NCBI GenBank assembly: GCA_002329155.1
Contig: DCXY01000033.1
Location: 1 to 16,502, forward strand
Length of the DNA stretch: 16,502 nucleotides
Reading direction: 5' to 3'
From: Stenotrophomonas sp. UBA2124
GTDB lineage: Bacteria; Pseudomonadota; Gammaproteobacteria; Xanthomonadales; Xanthomonadaceae
The position numbers and the translations under genes are program-made. Under the pieces are notes generated by a model that did not search any database, was not told the DNA's origin, and saw nothing but the letters and a program-made list of their open reading frames with translations. Positions 1 through 8,075 of the stretch are shown one piece after another. The first letter of the stretch is position 1, and each line of letters starts with the position of its first letter.

Positions 1-230
1 TTGCCGCAAGGCAAGGGGAGGGTTGGGGAGGGGTGAAGCCCAGCAGGCTCACCGACCACTGCCGCAGCCAACGTCAAAAGCACCCCTCCTCGGTCCTCCC
101 CTTGCCTGCGGCAAAGGGAGGAGGCAAGGCGACACCGCGCGTAGCCCGGGTAAGCAAAGCGCACCCGGGGCTTCCACGCTGAGGCGCCTGCAGCAGGGAG
201 CAACGGGAAGCCCGCTCCTGCTCCCTCCCT
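1..230. repeat. Array unit 1 (5' edge outside window)
   Basis: The left arm of the long hairpin starts a few bases before the window; its right arm ends at about 120. The GTAG hairpin is at 141-169 with a perfect CCCGGGT/ACCCGGG stem. This copy has two extra bases (CGCGCGTAG instead of CGCGTAG or CCCGTAG) just before the GTAG, which gives 230 rather than 228 bases and shifts the reading frame relative to the other units. Confidence 0.85.
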
Positions 231-458
231 TTGCCGCGAGGCAAGGGGAGGGTTGGGGAGGGGTGAAGCTCAGCAGGCTAACCGACGCCTGCTGCAGCCA
301 ACGTCAAAAGCATCCCTCCTCGGTCCTCCCCTTGCCTGCGGCAAAGGGAGGAGGCAAGGCGGCACCGCGTAGCCCGGGTAAGCAAAGCGCATCCGGGGGT
401 TCCACGCTGAGGCGTCCGCAGCAGGGAGCAAAGGAAGGCCCGCTCCTGCTCCCTCCCT
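231..458. repeat. Array unit 2
   Basis: The long hairpin runs from about 225 to 350, starting in the last bases of unit 1. The GTAG hairpin is at 369-397; its right arm reads ATCCGGG, so one stem pair is a G:T wobble. This is the most diverged copy visible, with several private changes at 280-300 and 410-440. Confidence 0.88.
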
Positions 459-686
459 TTGCCGCAAGGCAAGGGGAGGGTTGGGGAGGGGTAACGCTCA
501 GCAGGCTAACCGACCACTGCCGCAGCCAACGTCAAAAGCACCCCTCCTCGGTCCTCCCCTTGCCTGCGGCAAAGGGAGGAGGCAAGGCGGCATCCCGTAG
601 CCCGGGTAAGCGGAGCGCACCCGGGTCTTCCACGCTGAGGCGCCTGCAGCAGGGAGCAACGGGAAGCCCGCTTCTGCTCCCTCCCT
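459..686. repeat. Array unit 3
   Basis: The long hairpin runs from about 453 to 578. The GTAG hairpin is at 597-625 with a perfect 7-bp stem and a loop reading AAGCGGAGCGC. The loop itself contains GCGGAGCGC, as in unit 4, whereas units 1 and 2 have GCAAAGCGC. This suggests that units 3 and 4 are the closer pair. Confidence 0.88.
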
Positions 687-851
687 TTGCCGCAAGGCAA
701 GGGGAGGGCTGGGGAGGGGTAACGCTCAGCTGGCTCACCGACCACTGCCGCCGCCAACGTCAAAAGCACCCCTCCTCGGTCCTCCCCTTGCCTGCGGCAA
801 AGGGAGGAGGCAAGGCGGCATCCCGTAGCCCGGGTAAGCGGAGCGCACCCG
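687..851. repeat. Array unit 4 (truncated)
   Basis: The long hairpin runs from about 681 to 806. The GTAG hairpin begins at 825 but its right arm stops after ACCCG at 851, so the array ends inside the REP-like stem. The remainder of the unit (about 63 bases) is missing, and a short linker leads straight into the secA terminator. Confidence 0.85.
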
Positions 852-860
852 CATCACCCC

Positions 861-894
861 ACAAACAGAAAGCCCCGCGCTTGGCGGGGCTTTC
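861..894 (-). terminator. Intrinsic terminator of secA
   Basis: An 11-bp perfect stem (GAAAGCCCCGC with GCGGGGCTTTC, plus-strand 868-878 and 884-894) with a 5-base loop. On the minus strand it is followed by CTGTTTGT. It begins 13 bases after the secA stop codon, which is the position expected for the end of that transcript. Confidence 0.88.
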
Positions 895-906
895 CGAGTG
901 CTGCGG

Positions 907-3618
<2,712 letters not shown>

Positions 3619-3649
3619 TGAAGGAACCGGTTTGAATGAAATGCCGACA

Positions 3650-3677
3650 GGCGGGTTTCCCCCTGGGGTTTCCCGCC
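3650..3677 (-). promoter_or_regulatory. Inverted repeat in the secA leader
   Basis: On the plus strand this reads GGCGGG-TTT-CCCCC-T-GGGG-TTT-CCCGCC. The outer 6-bp arms pair perfectly and an inner C-run/G-run can pair around a tiny loop. It lies 31-59 bases upstream of the secA start codon, between that start and the M23 terminator, so it would fold in the 5' untranslated region of a secA message. A regulatory role is inference only. Confidence 0.45.
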
Positions 3678-3679
3678 AC

Positions 3680-3707
3680 AAAACAAACAGGGCGCAATGC
3701 GCCCTGT
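3680..3707 (-). terminator. Intrinsic terminator of the M23 peptidase gene
   Basis: A perfect 9-bp stem, ACAGGGCGC with GCGCCCTGT (3687-3695 and 3699-3707), with a 3-base loop. On the minus strand it is followed directly by TTTGTTTT. It lies 68 bases after the M23 stop codon and 62 bases before the secA start, so it should insulate secA from the upstream gene. Confidence 0.88.
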
Positions 3708-3721
3708 CAGTGGCAACGCCT

Positions 3722-3754
3722 ATTGTAGCTTGGGGCGGGGCCTTGGCGATTCAA
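3722..3754 (-). promoter_or_regulatory. Possible secA promoter upstream of the terminator
   Basis: On the minus strand, TACAAT (3722-3727, five of six matches to the sigma-70 -10 box) is the best -10 in the M23-secA interval. The nearest -35-like hexamer, TTGAAT at 3749-3754, is 21 bases away, which is too far for a good promoter. Transcription from it would start near 3715, just before the terminator stem at 3687-3707. Either it is a chance match or the terminator acts as an attenuator. Confidence 0.3.
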
Positions 3755-3774
3755 GCCACCCGCCCGGGCCGCGA

Positions 3775-4725
3775 TCAGCCCCGCCGGACCCGGCCAACCG
3801 GGGTGTTGCCGCCCTCGCCCAGGAACTTGCGCGGGTTCATGACCTGGCCGTTCTGCCAGACCTCGAAGTGCACGTGGGCGCCGGTGGAACGGCCGGTGGA
3901 ACCGGCCTTGGCCACTTCCTGGCCGGCACGGACCAGGTTGCCCTCGCGCACGGTGAGGCGCGAATTGTGCGCATACAGGGTCTTGTAGCCGTTGCCGTGG
4001 TCGATCTCCACCACGTTGCCGTAGCCGCCCTTCACACCGGAGAAGGCCACCACGCCGTCGGCCACGGCCAGTACCGGGTCGCCCACGCGGGCGTGGAAGT
4101 CCATGCCCTTGTGGTTGCCGGCACCGCGGCCGAACGGGTCGGCGCGGGTACCGAAGCTGGAGGTGATGTAGGTGTTGCTGATCGGCATGCGCGAGGGCAC
4201 GGCGTTCTGTTCGAGCTGGTGGTCGAACAGCAGCGATTCCAGCACCGACAACTGCCTGCCTGAAGCAGCGAACCGCTGCTCCAGCACCTGTAAGTCGGTG
4301 TTGACCGCGTTGGCCGGGATGTCCTGGGTCGGGCCCGGCTCGCCTTCACCCATGCCGGGCGTTTCATTGAAGTCGAACTCGCCGTCTTCCAGCTTGCCCA
4401 TCTGGGTCAGGCGCTCGCCCAGTGCGTTCAGGCGGGTGGCCTGCGCCTGCAGCTCGCCCAGCCGTGCGGCCAGGGCGTTGACCTGGGTCTGCGCATCGGC
4501 GCGCACCTTGGCCAGCTCCTGTTCCTGGCGGTCCACCTTGGCCTGCAGGGCCGAATCCCCGACCATGCCCAAGGCGAAGCTCAGGGCCAGCCCCATCAGG
4601 CAACCTACCCCCAGCACACTGCCCAGCAACGCTTTGGGCCTATCCTCGAAATACTGCTGCACGCGTGCCAGTGGCGTTTTTGCCTGCGGTTCACGCGTTT
4701 TGATTACGATCTTTTTGAATGCCAT
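3775..4725 (-). CDS. Membrane-anchored M23 family metallopeptidase
   Basis: Predicted peptidoglycan endopeptidase, or an amidase-activator-like protein, facing the periplasm; 316 residues. There is a short basic cytoplasmic N-terminus, one membrane segment at about residues 32-53, coiled-coil regions at about 57-112 and 143-170, then a LytM/M23 domain at about 185-305. Zinc ligands are visible: His205 and Asp209 in NHKGMD, and His284/His286 in GAHVHFEV, with His253 in YAHNS, so the site looks catalytically complete. ATG 4725 is chosen because the protein there starts MAFKKIVIKTRE; longer in-frame starts would run into the divergent dciA gene. The start has no clear Shine-Dalgarno. The location between lpxC/dciA and secA is typical of xanthomonads. 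The specific substrate bond cannot be told from sequence. Confidence 0.93.
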   Translation of the reverse strand: MAFKKIVIKTREPQAKTPLARVQQYFEDRPKALLGSVLGVGCLMGLALSFALGMVGDSALQAKVDRQEQELAKVRADAQTQVNALAARLGELQAQATRLNALGERLTQMGKLEDGEFDFNETPGMGEGEPGPTQDIPANAVNTDLQVLEQRFAASGRQLSVLESLLFDHQLEQNAVPSRMPISNTYITSSFGTRADPFGRGAGNHKGMDFHARVGDPVLAVADGVVAFSGVKGGYGNVVEIDHGNGYKTLYAHNSRLTVREGNLVRAGQEVAKAGSTGRSTGAHVHFEVWQNGQVMNPRKFLGEGGNTPVGRVRRG

Positions 4726-4740
4726 TGATGAAGAATTCTT
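4726..4740. promoter_or_regulatory. 15-base divergent intergenic gap with palindrome
   Basis: Only 15 bases separate the start codons of the M23 gene (minus) and dciA (plus). The last ten, 4731-4740, are the perfect palindrome AAGAATTCTT, abutting the dciA ATG. Promoters for both genes must therefore lie inside the opposite coding sequence. On the plus strand a weak -10-like TACGAT sits at 4705-4710. No strong -35 is seen. Confidence 0.5.
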
Positions 4741-5181
4741 ATGTCTGAGCCGAAATCCAGCGTTCGATCCCGCTCCGCGCCAAAACAGGCGCTGGAAGCA
4801 GCGATGGCGGACAAAGCTGGAAACCCGTTGCGAAGAGCCCTGTGGCTCGATGCGCTGGACCGGCAGTTGCGCCCCCATTTACCGCCTGCGCTGGCAAACC
4901 GTTGCCGGCTGGCCAATGTGGACGGGGAACACCTCGTTTTTATCGTTCAATCGCCGGTGTGGCATGCCAAGGTGCGGCTTGCCGAAAACCAGCTGATCGA
5001 CGCGGCCCGATCCATCGGGCTGAAGGCCACGCGAGTGACCGTCAAGACTGCGACCGCGCCACCGCACTCCCCAGTGCGTAACGACCAGCACAGCTCACAC
5101 GCAGTAACGGAAGCCACGCACAAAGGCCTGCGTGACGCCCTGGCTGCCCTTCAGGATGTGAAAAAGACATCTGGTTCCTGA
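4741..5181 (+). CDS. dciA: DciA-like (DUF721) replicative helicase loader/operator
   Basis: DciA proteins interact with the replicative helicase DnaB and support its loading in bacteria that lack DnaC or DnaI. This 146-residue protein has the DUF721 look: a short charged N-terminus, then a core of about residues 25-100 with LANVDGEHLVFIVQSPVWHA and KVRLAENQLIDAAR, ending in a more variable tail. In xanthomonads this family is commonly found divergent from the gene pair leading to secA, as here. ATG 4741 gives a full-length N-terminus; a downstream ATG at 4804 would remove part of the charged leader. It is the only plus-strand gene of the window and has its own terminator. Identification is by family resemblance and context. 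Confidence 0.85.
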   Translation: MSEPKSSVRSRSAPKQALEAAMADKAGNPLRRALWLDALDRQLRPHLPPALANRCRLANVDGEHLVFIVQSPVWHAKVRLAENQLIDAARSIGLKATRVTVKTATAPPHSPVRNDQHSSHAVTEATHKGLRDALAALQDVKKTSGS

Positions 5182-5186
5182 AACCC

Positions 5187-5212
5187 ACCGGAGCCCTGTG
5201 GCTCCGGTTTCC
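5187..5212 (+). terminator. Intrinsic terminator of dciA
   Basis: A 9-bp perfect stem, ACCGGAGCC with GGCTCCGGT (5187-5195 and 5200-5208), loop CTGT, followed by TTTCC, starting six bases after the dciA stop. On the minus strand the stem is followed by GGGTTTC, so it might also stop transcription arriving from lpxC. Confidence 0.8.
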
Positions 5213-5411
5213 ATCCGCCCGCGAACGGGATAACGGAAAGCCGGCAGGAATCCTAGCGGCCGGATGCGATCGAGGAGTTAGTCTTTTGTTAATTTGGGGT
5301 TAAATTCAGACTTGAACCTTAGCGTGGTTCACAGTTTGACAATGCCACTGGCGACAAGCCCGTGACATCACTGAACCTCCGGCGACCGCCGGCTCAGCCC
5401 GGCCGGCGTAT
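5213..5411. other. Intergenic region between converging dciA and lpxC
   Basis: No gene is recognised. A stretch at about 5278-5340 is conspicuously AT-rich for this genome and includes the small inverted repeats AATTT-GGGGTT-AAATT and GAACC-TTAGCGT-GGTTC. Nearer lpxC (about 5375-5408) are GC-rich inverted repeats of the CCGGC/GCCGG type without a T-run, so no convincing lpxC terminator is seen besides the dciA stem. Confidence 0.5.
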
Positions 5412-6326
5412 TCAGGCGCTGGCGCTGGACAGGCCGTAGACCACCGGGTCGGCAACCACCGGCGAGTCATAACTGGCCCATTCCCAGGCGCTCTGGTCGG
5501 CCAGCAGCGCACGCACCAGCTTGTTGTTGAGTGCGTGGCCGGACTTGTAGCCCTCGTAGGCGCCCAGTACCTGCCCACCGGCAAGGTAGAGGTCACCAAT
5601 GGCGTCCAGGATCTTGTGGCGCACGAACTCGTCGGCGTAGCGCAGGCCGTCTTCGTTGAGCACGCGGAACTCATCAAGCACGATGGCGTTGTCCATCGAA
5701 CCGCCCAGCCCCAGGTTGCGCTCGCGCATGTACTCCAGGTCGCGCATGAAACCGAAGGTGCGCGCGCGGGAGATTTCCTTGATGTAGGCGGCGGTGGAGA
5801 ACTCGATTTCCACCCGCGACTGTTTGGCCGGGATCATCGGGTGATCGAACTGGATGGTGAAGCCCAGCTTGTAGCCCTCGAACGGCTCGAAGCGGGCGAC
5901 CTTGTCGCCGTCGTGCACTTCCACCGTCTTGAGGATGCGCAGGAAACGCTTGGGTGCGTCCTGCTCGATGATGCCCGCCGACTGCAGCAGGAACACAAAC
6001 GGGCCCGACGAACCGTCCATGATCGGCAGCTCGGCCGAGGACAGCTCGACGATGGCGTTGTCCACGCCCAGGCCGGCCATGGCCGACATCAGGTGTTCCA
6101 CGGTCTGGATCTTGGCGCCTTCGCAGGTCAGCCCGGTGCACAGGGTCACCTCGGTGACCAGATCGGCACGGGCCGGCACTTCCACCACCGGGTCAAGGTC
6201 AACGCGACGGAACACGATGCCATGGTTGGCAGGTGCCGGGCGCAGGGTCATATAGACCTTGTCACCGCTGTGCAGGCCCACGCCGGTGGCACGGATGGTG
6301 TTCTTGAGAGTGCGTTGCTGGATCAT
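5412..6326 (-). CDS. lpxC: LpxC, UDP-3-O-acyl-GlcNAc deacetylase
   Basis: Zinc enzyme that removes the acetyl group of UDP-3-O-acyl-N-acetylglucosamine, the committed step of lipid A synthesis in the cytoplasm. At 304 residues it has the normal length. The N-terminus MIQQRTLKNTI is the family start. Zinc ligands are His78 (in VEHLMSA), His237 and Asp241 (in RHKILDAIGD); His264 (in GHALNN) and Glu77 are the expected catalytic residues, and Cys63 is conserved. It follows ftsZ on the same strand after 281 bases that contain a terminator-like hairpin and a promoter candidate, so it is probably transcribed separately. No good Shine-Dalgarno precedes the start; CCGGTTCC lies six bases upstream, as it also does close to the secA start. 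Confidence 0.98.
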   Translation of the reverse strand: MIQQRTLKNTIRATGVGLHSGDKVYMTLRPAPANHGIVFRRVDLDPVVEVPARADLVTEVTLCTGLTCEGAKIQTVEHLMSAMAGLGVDNAIVELSSAELPIMDGSSGPFVFLLQSAGIIEQDAPKRFLRILKTVEVHDGDKVARFEPFEGYKLGFTIQFDHPMIPAKQSRVEIEFSTAAYIKEISRARTFGFMRDLEYMRERNLGLGGSMDNAIVLDEFRVLNEDGLRYADEFVRHKILDAIGDLYLAGGQVLGAYEGYKSGHALNNKLVRALLADQSAWEWASYDSPVVADPVVYGLSSASA

Positions 6327-6373
6327 GGATTCGGAACCGGGAGAGCCGCGGCAGGCGCGGCCTGAGACAAACA

Positions 6374-6382
6374 AGAATAACA
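6374..6382 (-). promoter_or_regulatory. Extended -10 promoter candidate for lpxC
   Basis: On the minus strand this reads TGTTATTCT: a TG one base before TATTCT, which matches the -10 consensus at four of six positions. It lies 48 bases upstream of the lpxC start and downstream of the ftsZ terminator candidate. No good -35 is present, as is common for extended -10 promoters. Confidence 0.45.
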
Positions 6383-6439
6383 CGCGTTCACACATGCCCT
6401 GCCCGGTTGAAACGCGGCCTCTGCCACGGTTCAGGGCGG

Positions 6440-6472
6440 AAAATGCCGCCGGGCCGATCCTGGCCCGGCGAC
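6440..6472 (-). terminator. Terminator after ftsZ (end of dcw transcript)
   Basis: An 11-bp stem with one G:T pair, plus-strand 6445-6455 and 6462-6472 (GCCGCCGGGCC with GGCCCGGCGAC), 6-base loop. On the minus strand it is followed by ATTTTCC. It lies about 136 bases after the ftsZ stop. A second GC-rich stem, CCGCCG-TTGC-CGGCGG at 6556-6571, lies closer to ftsZ but lacks a T-run. Confidence 0.6.
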
Positions 6473-6607
6473 AAAGGACATGGATGTTGCACGCCGGGGT
6501 GGACAGCCCCGACGCTGTATTGCCTGTTGCCACCTGCCTGGCCGGCCAAGCCGCGCCGCCGTTGCCGGCGGGCGCATGCTCAACGCGGCCCGGTCATGCG
6601 GCCCGCC

Positions 6608-7861
6608 TTAGTCGGCCTGGCGGCGCAGGAACGCCGGAATGTCCAGGTAGTCGCTCGGCAGCTCGGCGGCGGCCGGTGCGGCACCTGCCGACGAAGCAGA
6701 CGAGGATGCCGACGAGGACGCAGCGGCGGTATCGGCGCTGGGGCGACGCAGGCCCATGCCCATGGTGTTGCCCACGGCCTTGGCCACGGCATCGGCCGGG
6801 CTGCCCTCGAAATCGCCGAACTCGGCCTGGCCGGTGGTGGCGTTGCGCACCAGCTTGATCGGTGCGCGCTCGCCCGGACGCTGTGCGTTCTTGGCCACGG
6901 CACGGTTCAGACCGGTGGCGACCACGGTCACGCGCACTTCGTCCTGCATGTCCGGGTCGAGCACGGTGCCCACCACCACGGTGGCGTCCTCGGAGGAGAA
7001 GCCGTCGATGGTGCGGCCGATCTCGTCGAACTCGCTCATGGTGAAGTCCGGGCCGGCGGTGATGTTGACCAGGATGCCGTTGGCACCGGCCAGGTTCACA
7101 TCGTCCAGCAGCGGGTTCTGGATGGCGGCTTCGGCGGCGGCCTGGGCGCGGTCATCGCCACGGGCGGTGCCGGTGCCCATCATGGCCAGGCCCATTTCCG
7201 ACATCACGGTGCGCACGTCGGCGAAGTCGACGTTGATCAGGCCCGGGCGCACGATCAGATCGGCGATGCCCTGCACCGCGCCCTGCAGCACGTCGTTGGC
7301 GGCACGGAAGGCCTGCACCATGGTGGCGTTGCGGCCCAGCACGGTGATCAGCTTTTCGTTCGGGATGGTGATCAGCGAATCGACGTGCTGGCTCAGCTCC
7401 TCGATGCCCTTCAGCGCCACCTGCATGCGGCGACGGCCTTCAAACGGGAACGGCTTGGTGACCACGGCCACGGTCAGGATGCCCATTTCCTTGGCCAGCT
7501 GCGCCACCACCGGCGCTGCGCCCGTACCGGTGCCGCCGCCCATGCCGGCGGTGATGAACACCATGTCCGCACCCTGCAGGGCGTCCATGATGCGCTCGCG
7601 GTCTTCCAGTGCGGCCTGGCGGCCCACTTCCGGGTTGGCGCCTGCGCCCAGACCCTTGGTCACGTTGGTGCCCAGCTGCAGCTGCAGCTTGGCGCCACAG
7701 TTCTTGATGGCCTGCGAGTCGGTGTTGGCGGTGATGAATTCCACGCCGTCCACGCTGCTGTTGACCATGTGCGCCACGGCGTTGCCGCCGCCGCCACCCA
7801 CGCCAACCACCTTGATCACCGCGTTCGGTGCCATCTTCTCAATCAGTTCGAAATGCGCCAT
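6608..7861 (-). CDS. ftsZ: FtsZ, tubulin-like division GTPase
   Basis: FtsZ polymerises at midcell with GTP and organises the divisome. The product is 417 residues. The globular GTPase domain starts with AVIKVVGVGGGGGNAV (residues 14-29) and has the tubulin signature GGGTGTG at 108-114. A Ser/Ala-rich linker (about 372-392) leads to the conserved C-terminal peptide DYLDIPAFLRRQAD, which binds FtsA and ZipA in the family. ATG 7861 (MAHFELIEKM) is chosen; an ATG two codons earlier (7867, MDM) is also in frame. The Shine-Dalgarno GAGAGG is better spaced for 7861. It follows ftsA after a 214-base gap, unlike the overlapping genes upstream, so an additional promoter in that gap is likely. Confidence 0.98.
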   Translation of the reverse strand: MAHFELIEKMAPNAVIKVVGVGGGGGNAVAHMVNSSVDGVEFITANTDSQAIKNCGAKLQLQLGTNVTKGLGAGANPEVGRQAALEDRERIMDALQGADMVFITAGMGGGTGTGAAPVVAQLAKEMGILTVAVVTKPFPFEGRRRMQVALKGIEELSQHVDSLITIPNEKLITVLGRNATMVQAFRAANDVLQGAVQGIADLIVRPGLINVDFADVRTVMSEMGLAMMGTGTARGDDRAQAAAEAAIQNPLLDDVNLAGANGILVNITAGPDFTMSEFDEIGRTIDGFSSEDATVVVGTVLDPDMQDEVRVTVVATGLNRAVAKNAQRPGERAPIKLVRNATTGQAEFGDFEGSPADAVAKAVGNTMGMGLRRPSADTAAASSSASSSASSAGAAPAAAELPSDYLDIPAFLRRQAD

Positions 7862-8075
7862 GTCCATGTCCTCTCTATTGCCGTGATTGGTTCGGGCATC
7901 GGGGAAGCATCCTCTTCCTTCCGTGCCCGCCCGCACCGGCGAGTTGTAGTTGGTTTACCGCCCGGGTTGCCCCGTCGCGGCGTTGTTGCCTGTTTCAATG
8001 ACTGCGTTACTGCACTTCGTCTTGCCCTGCTGCCCGCTCTTCACTGCTTCACTGCACTACCGCCTGGTCCCGCGC
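7862..8075 (-). promoter_or_regulatory. ftsA-ftsZ intergenic region with direct repeats
   Basis: This is the only sizeable gap within the otherwise overlapping dcw genes. A 16-base imperfect direct repeat, ACTGCGTTACTGCACT at 8001-8016 and ACTGCTTCACTGCACT at 8043-8058, matches at 14 of 16 positions with starts 42 bases apart. Each copy contains ACTGC twice, eight bases apart. No convincing -35/-10 pair was found, but a promoter or operator for ftsZ is plausible here. Confidence 0.4.

Larger units (their letters stand above)
1..851. repeat. Tandem array of a ~228-bp composite hairpin unit (at least 3.7 copies)
   Basis: Four successive copies begin at 1, 231, 459 and 687 with TTGCCGC(A/G)AGGCAAGG; the last copy breaks off at about 851. 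Spacings are 230, 228 and 228 bases. Copies 2 and 3 differ at about 21 of 228 positions by eye, so they are about 91% identical. Each unit holds three inverted repeats: a long imperfect hairpin with arms of about 40 bases, a GTAG-headed hairpin with CCCGGGT/ACCCGGG arms, and a smaller one built on GCAGGGAGC/GCTCCTGC. The window begins inside a unit, so the array probably continues leftward. I see no believable gene in it. The array stops about 10 bases before the secA terminator. Its composition resembles REP or BIME-type intergenic repeats; the exact family is not established here. Confidence 0.93.

Noticed and set aside
1..851. CRISPR array
   Set aside because: The repeated unit is about 228 bp with no short-repeat/unique-spacer pattern, and no cas genes are near; the whole unit is repeated.
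6327..6533. Upstream extension of the lpxC frame to 6533
   Set aside because: LpxC starts at MIQQRTL (6326); the extension crosses the terminator and promoter candidates and has no family similarity.
6556..6571. GC-rich hairpin CCGCCG-TTGC-CGGCGG close after ftsZ as the main terminator
   Set aside because: The stem is good but no T-run follows on the minus strand; the stem at 6445-6472 with ATTTT is the better candidate.
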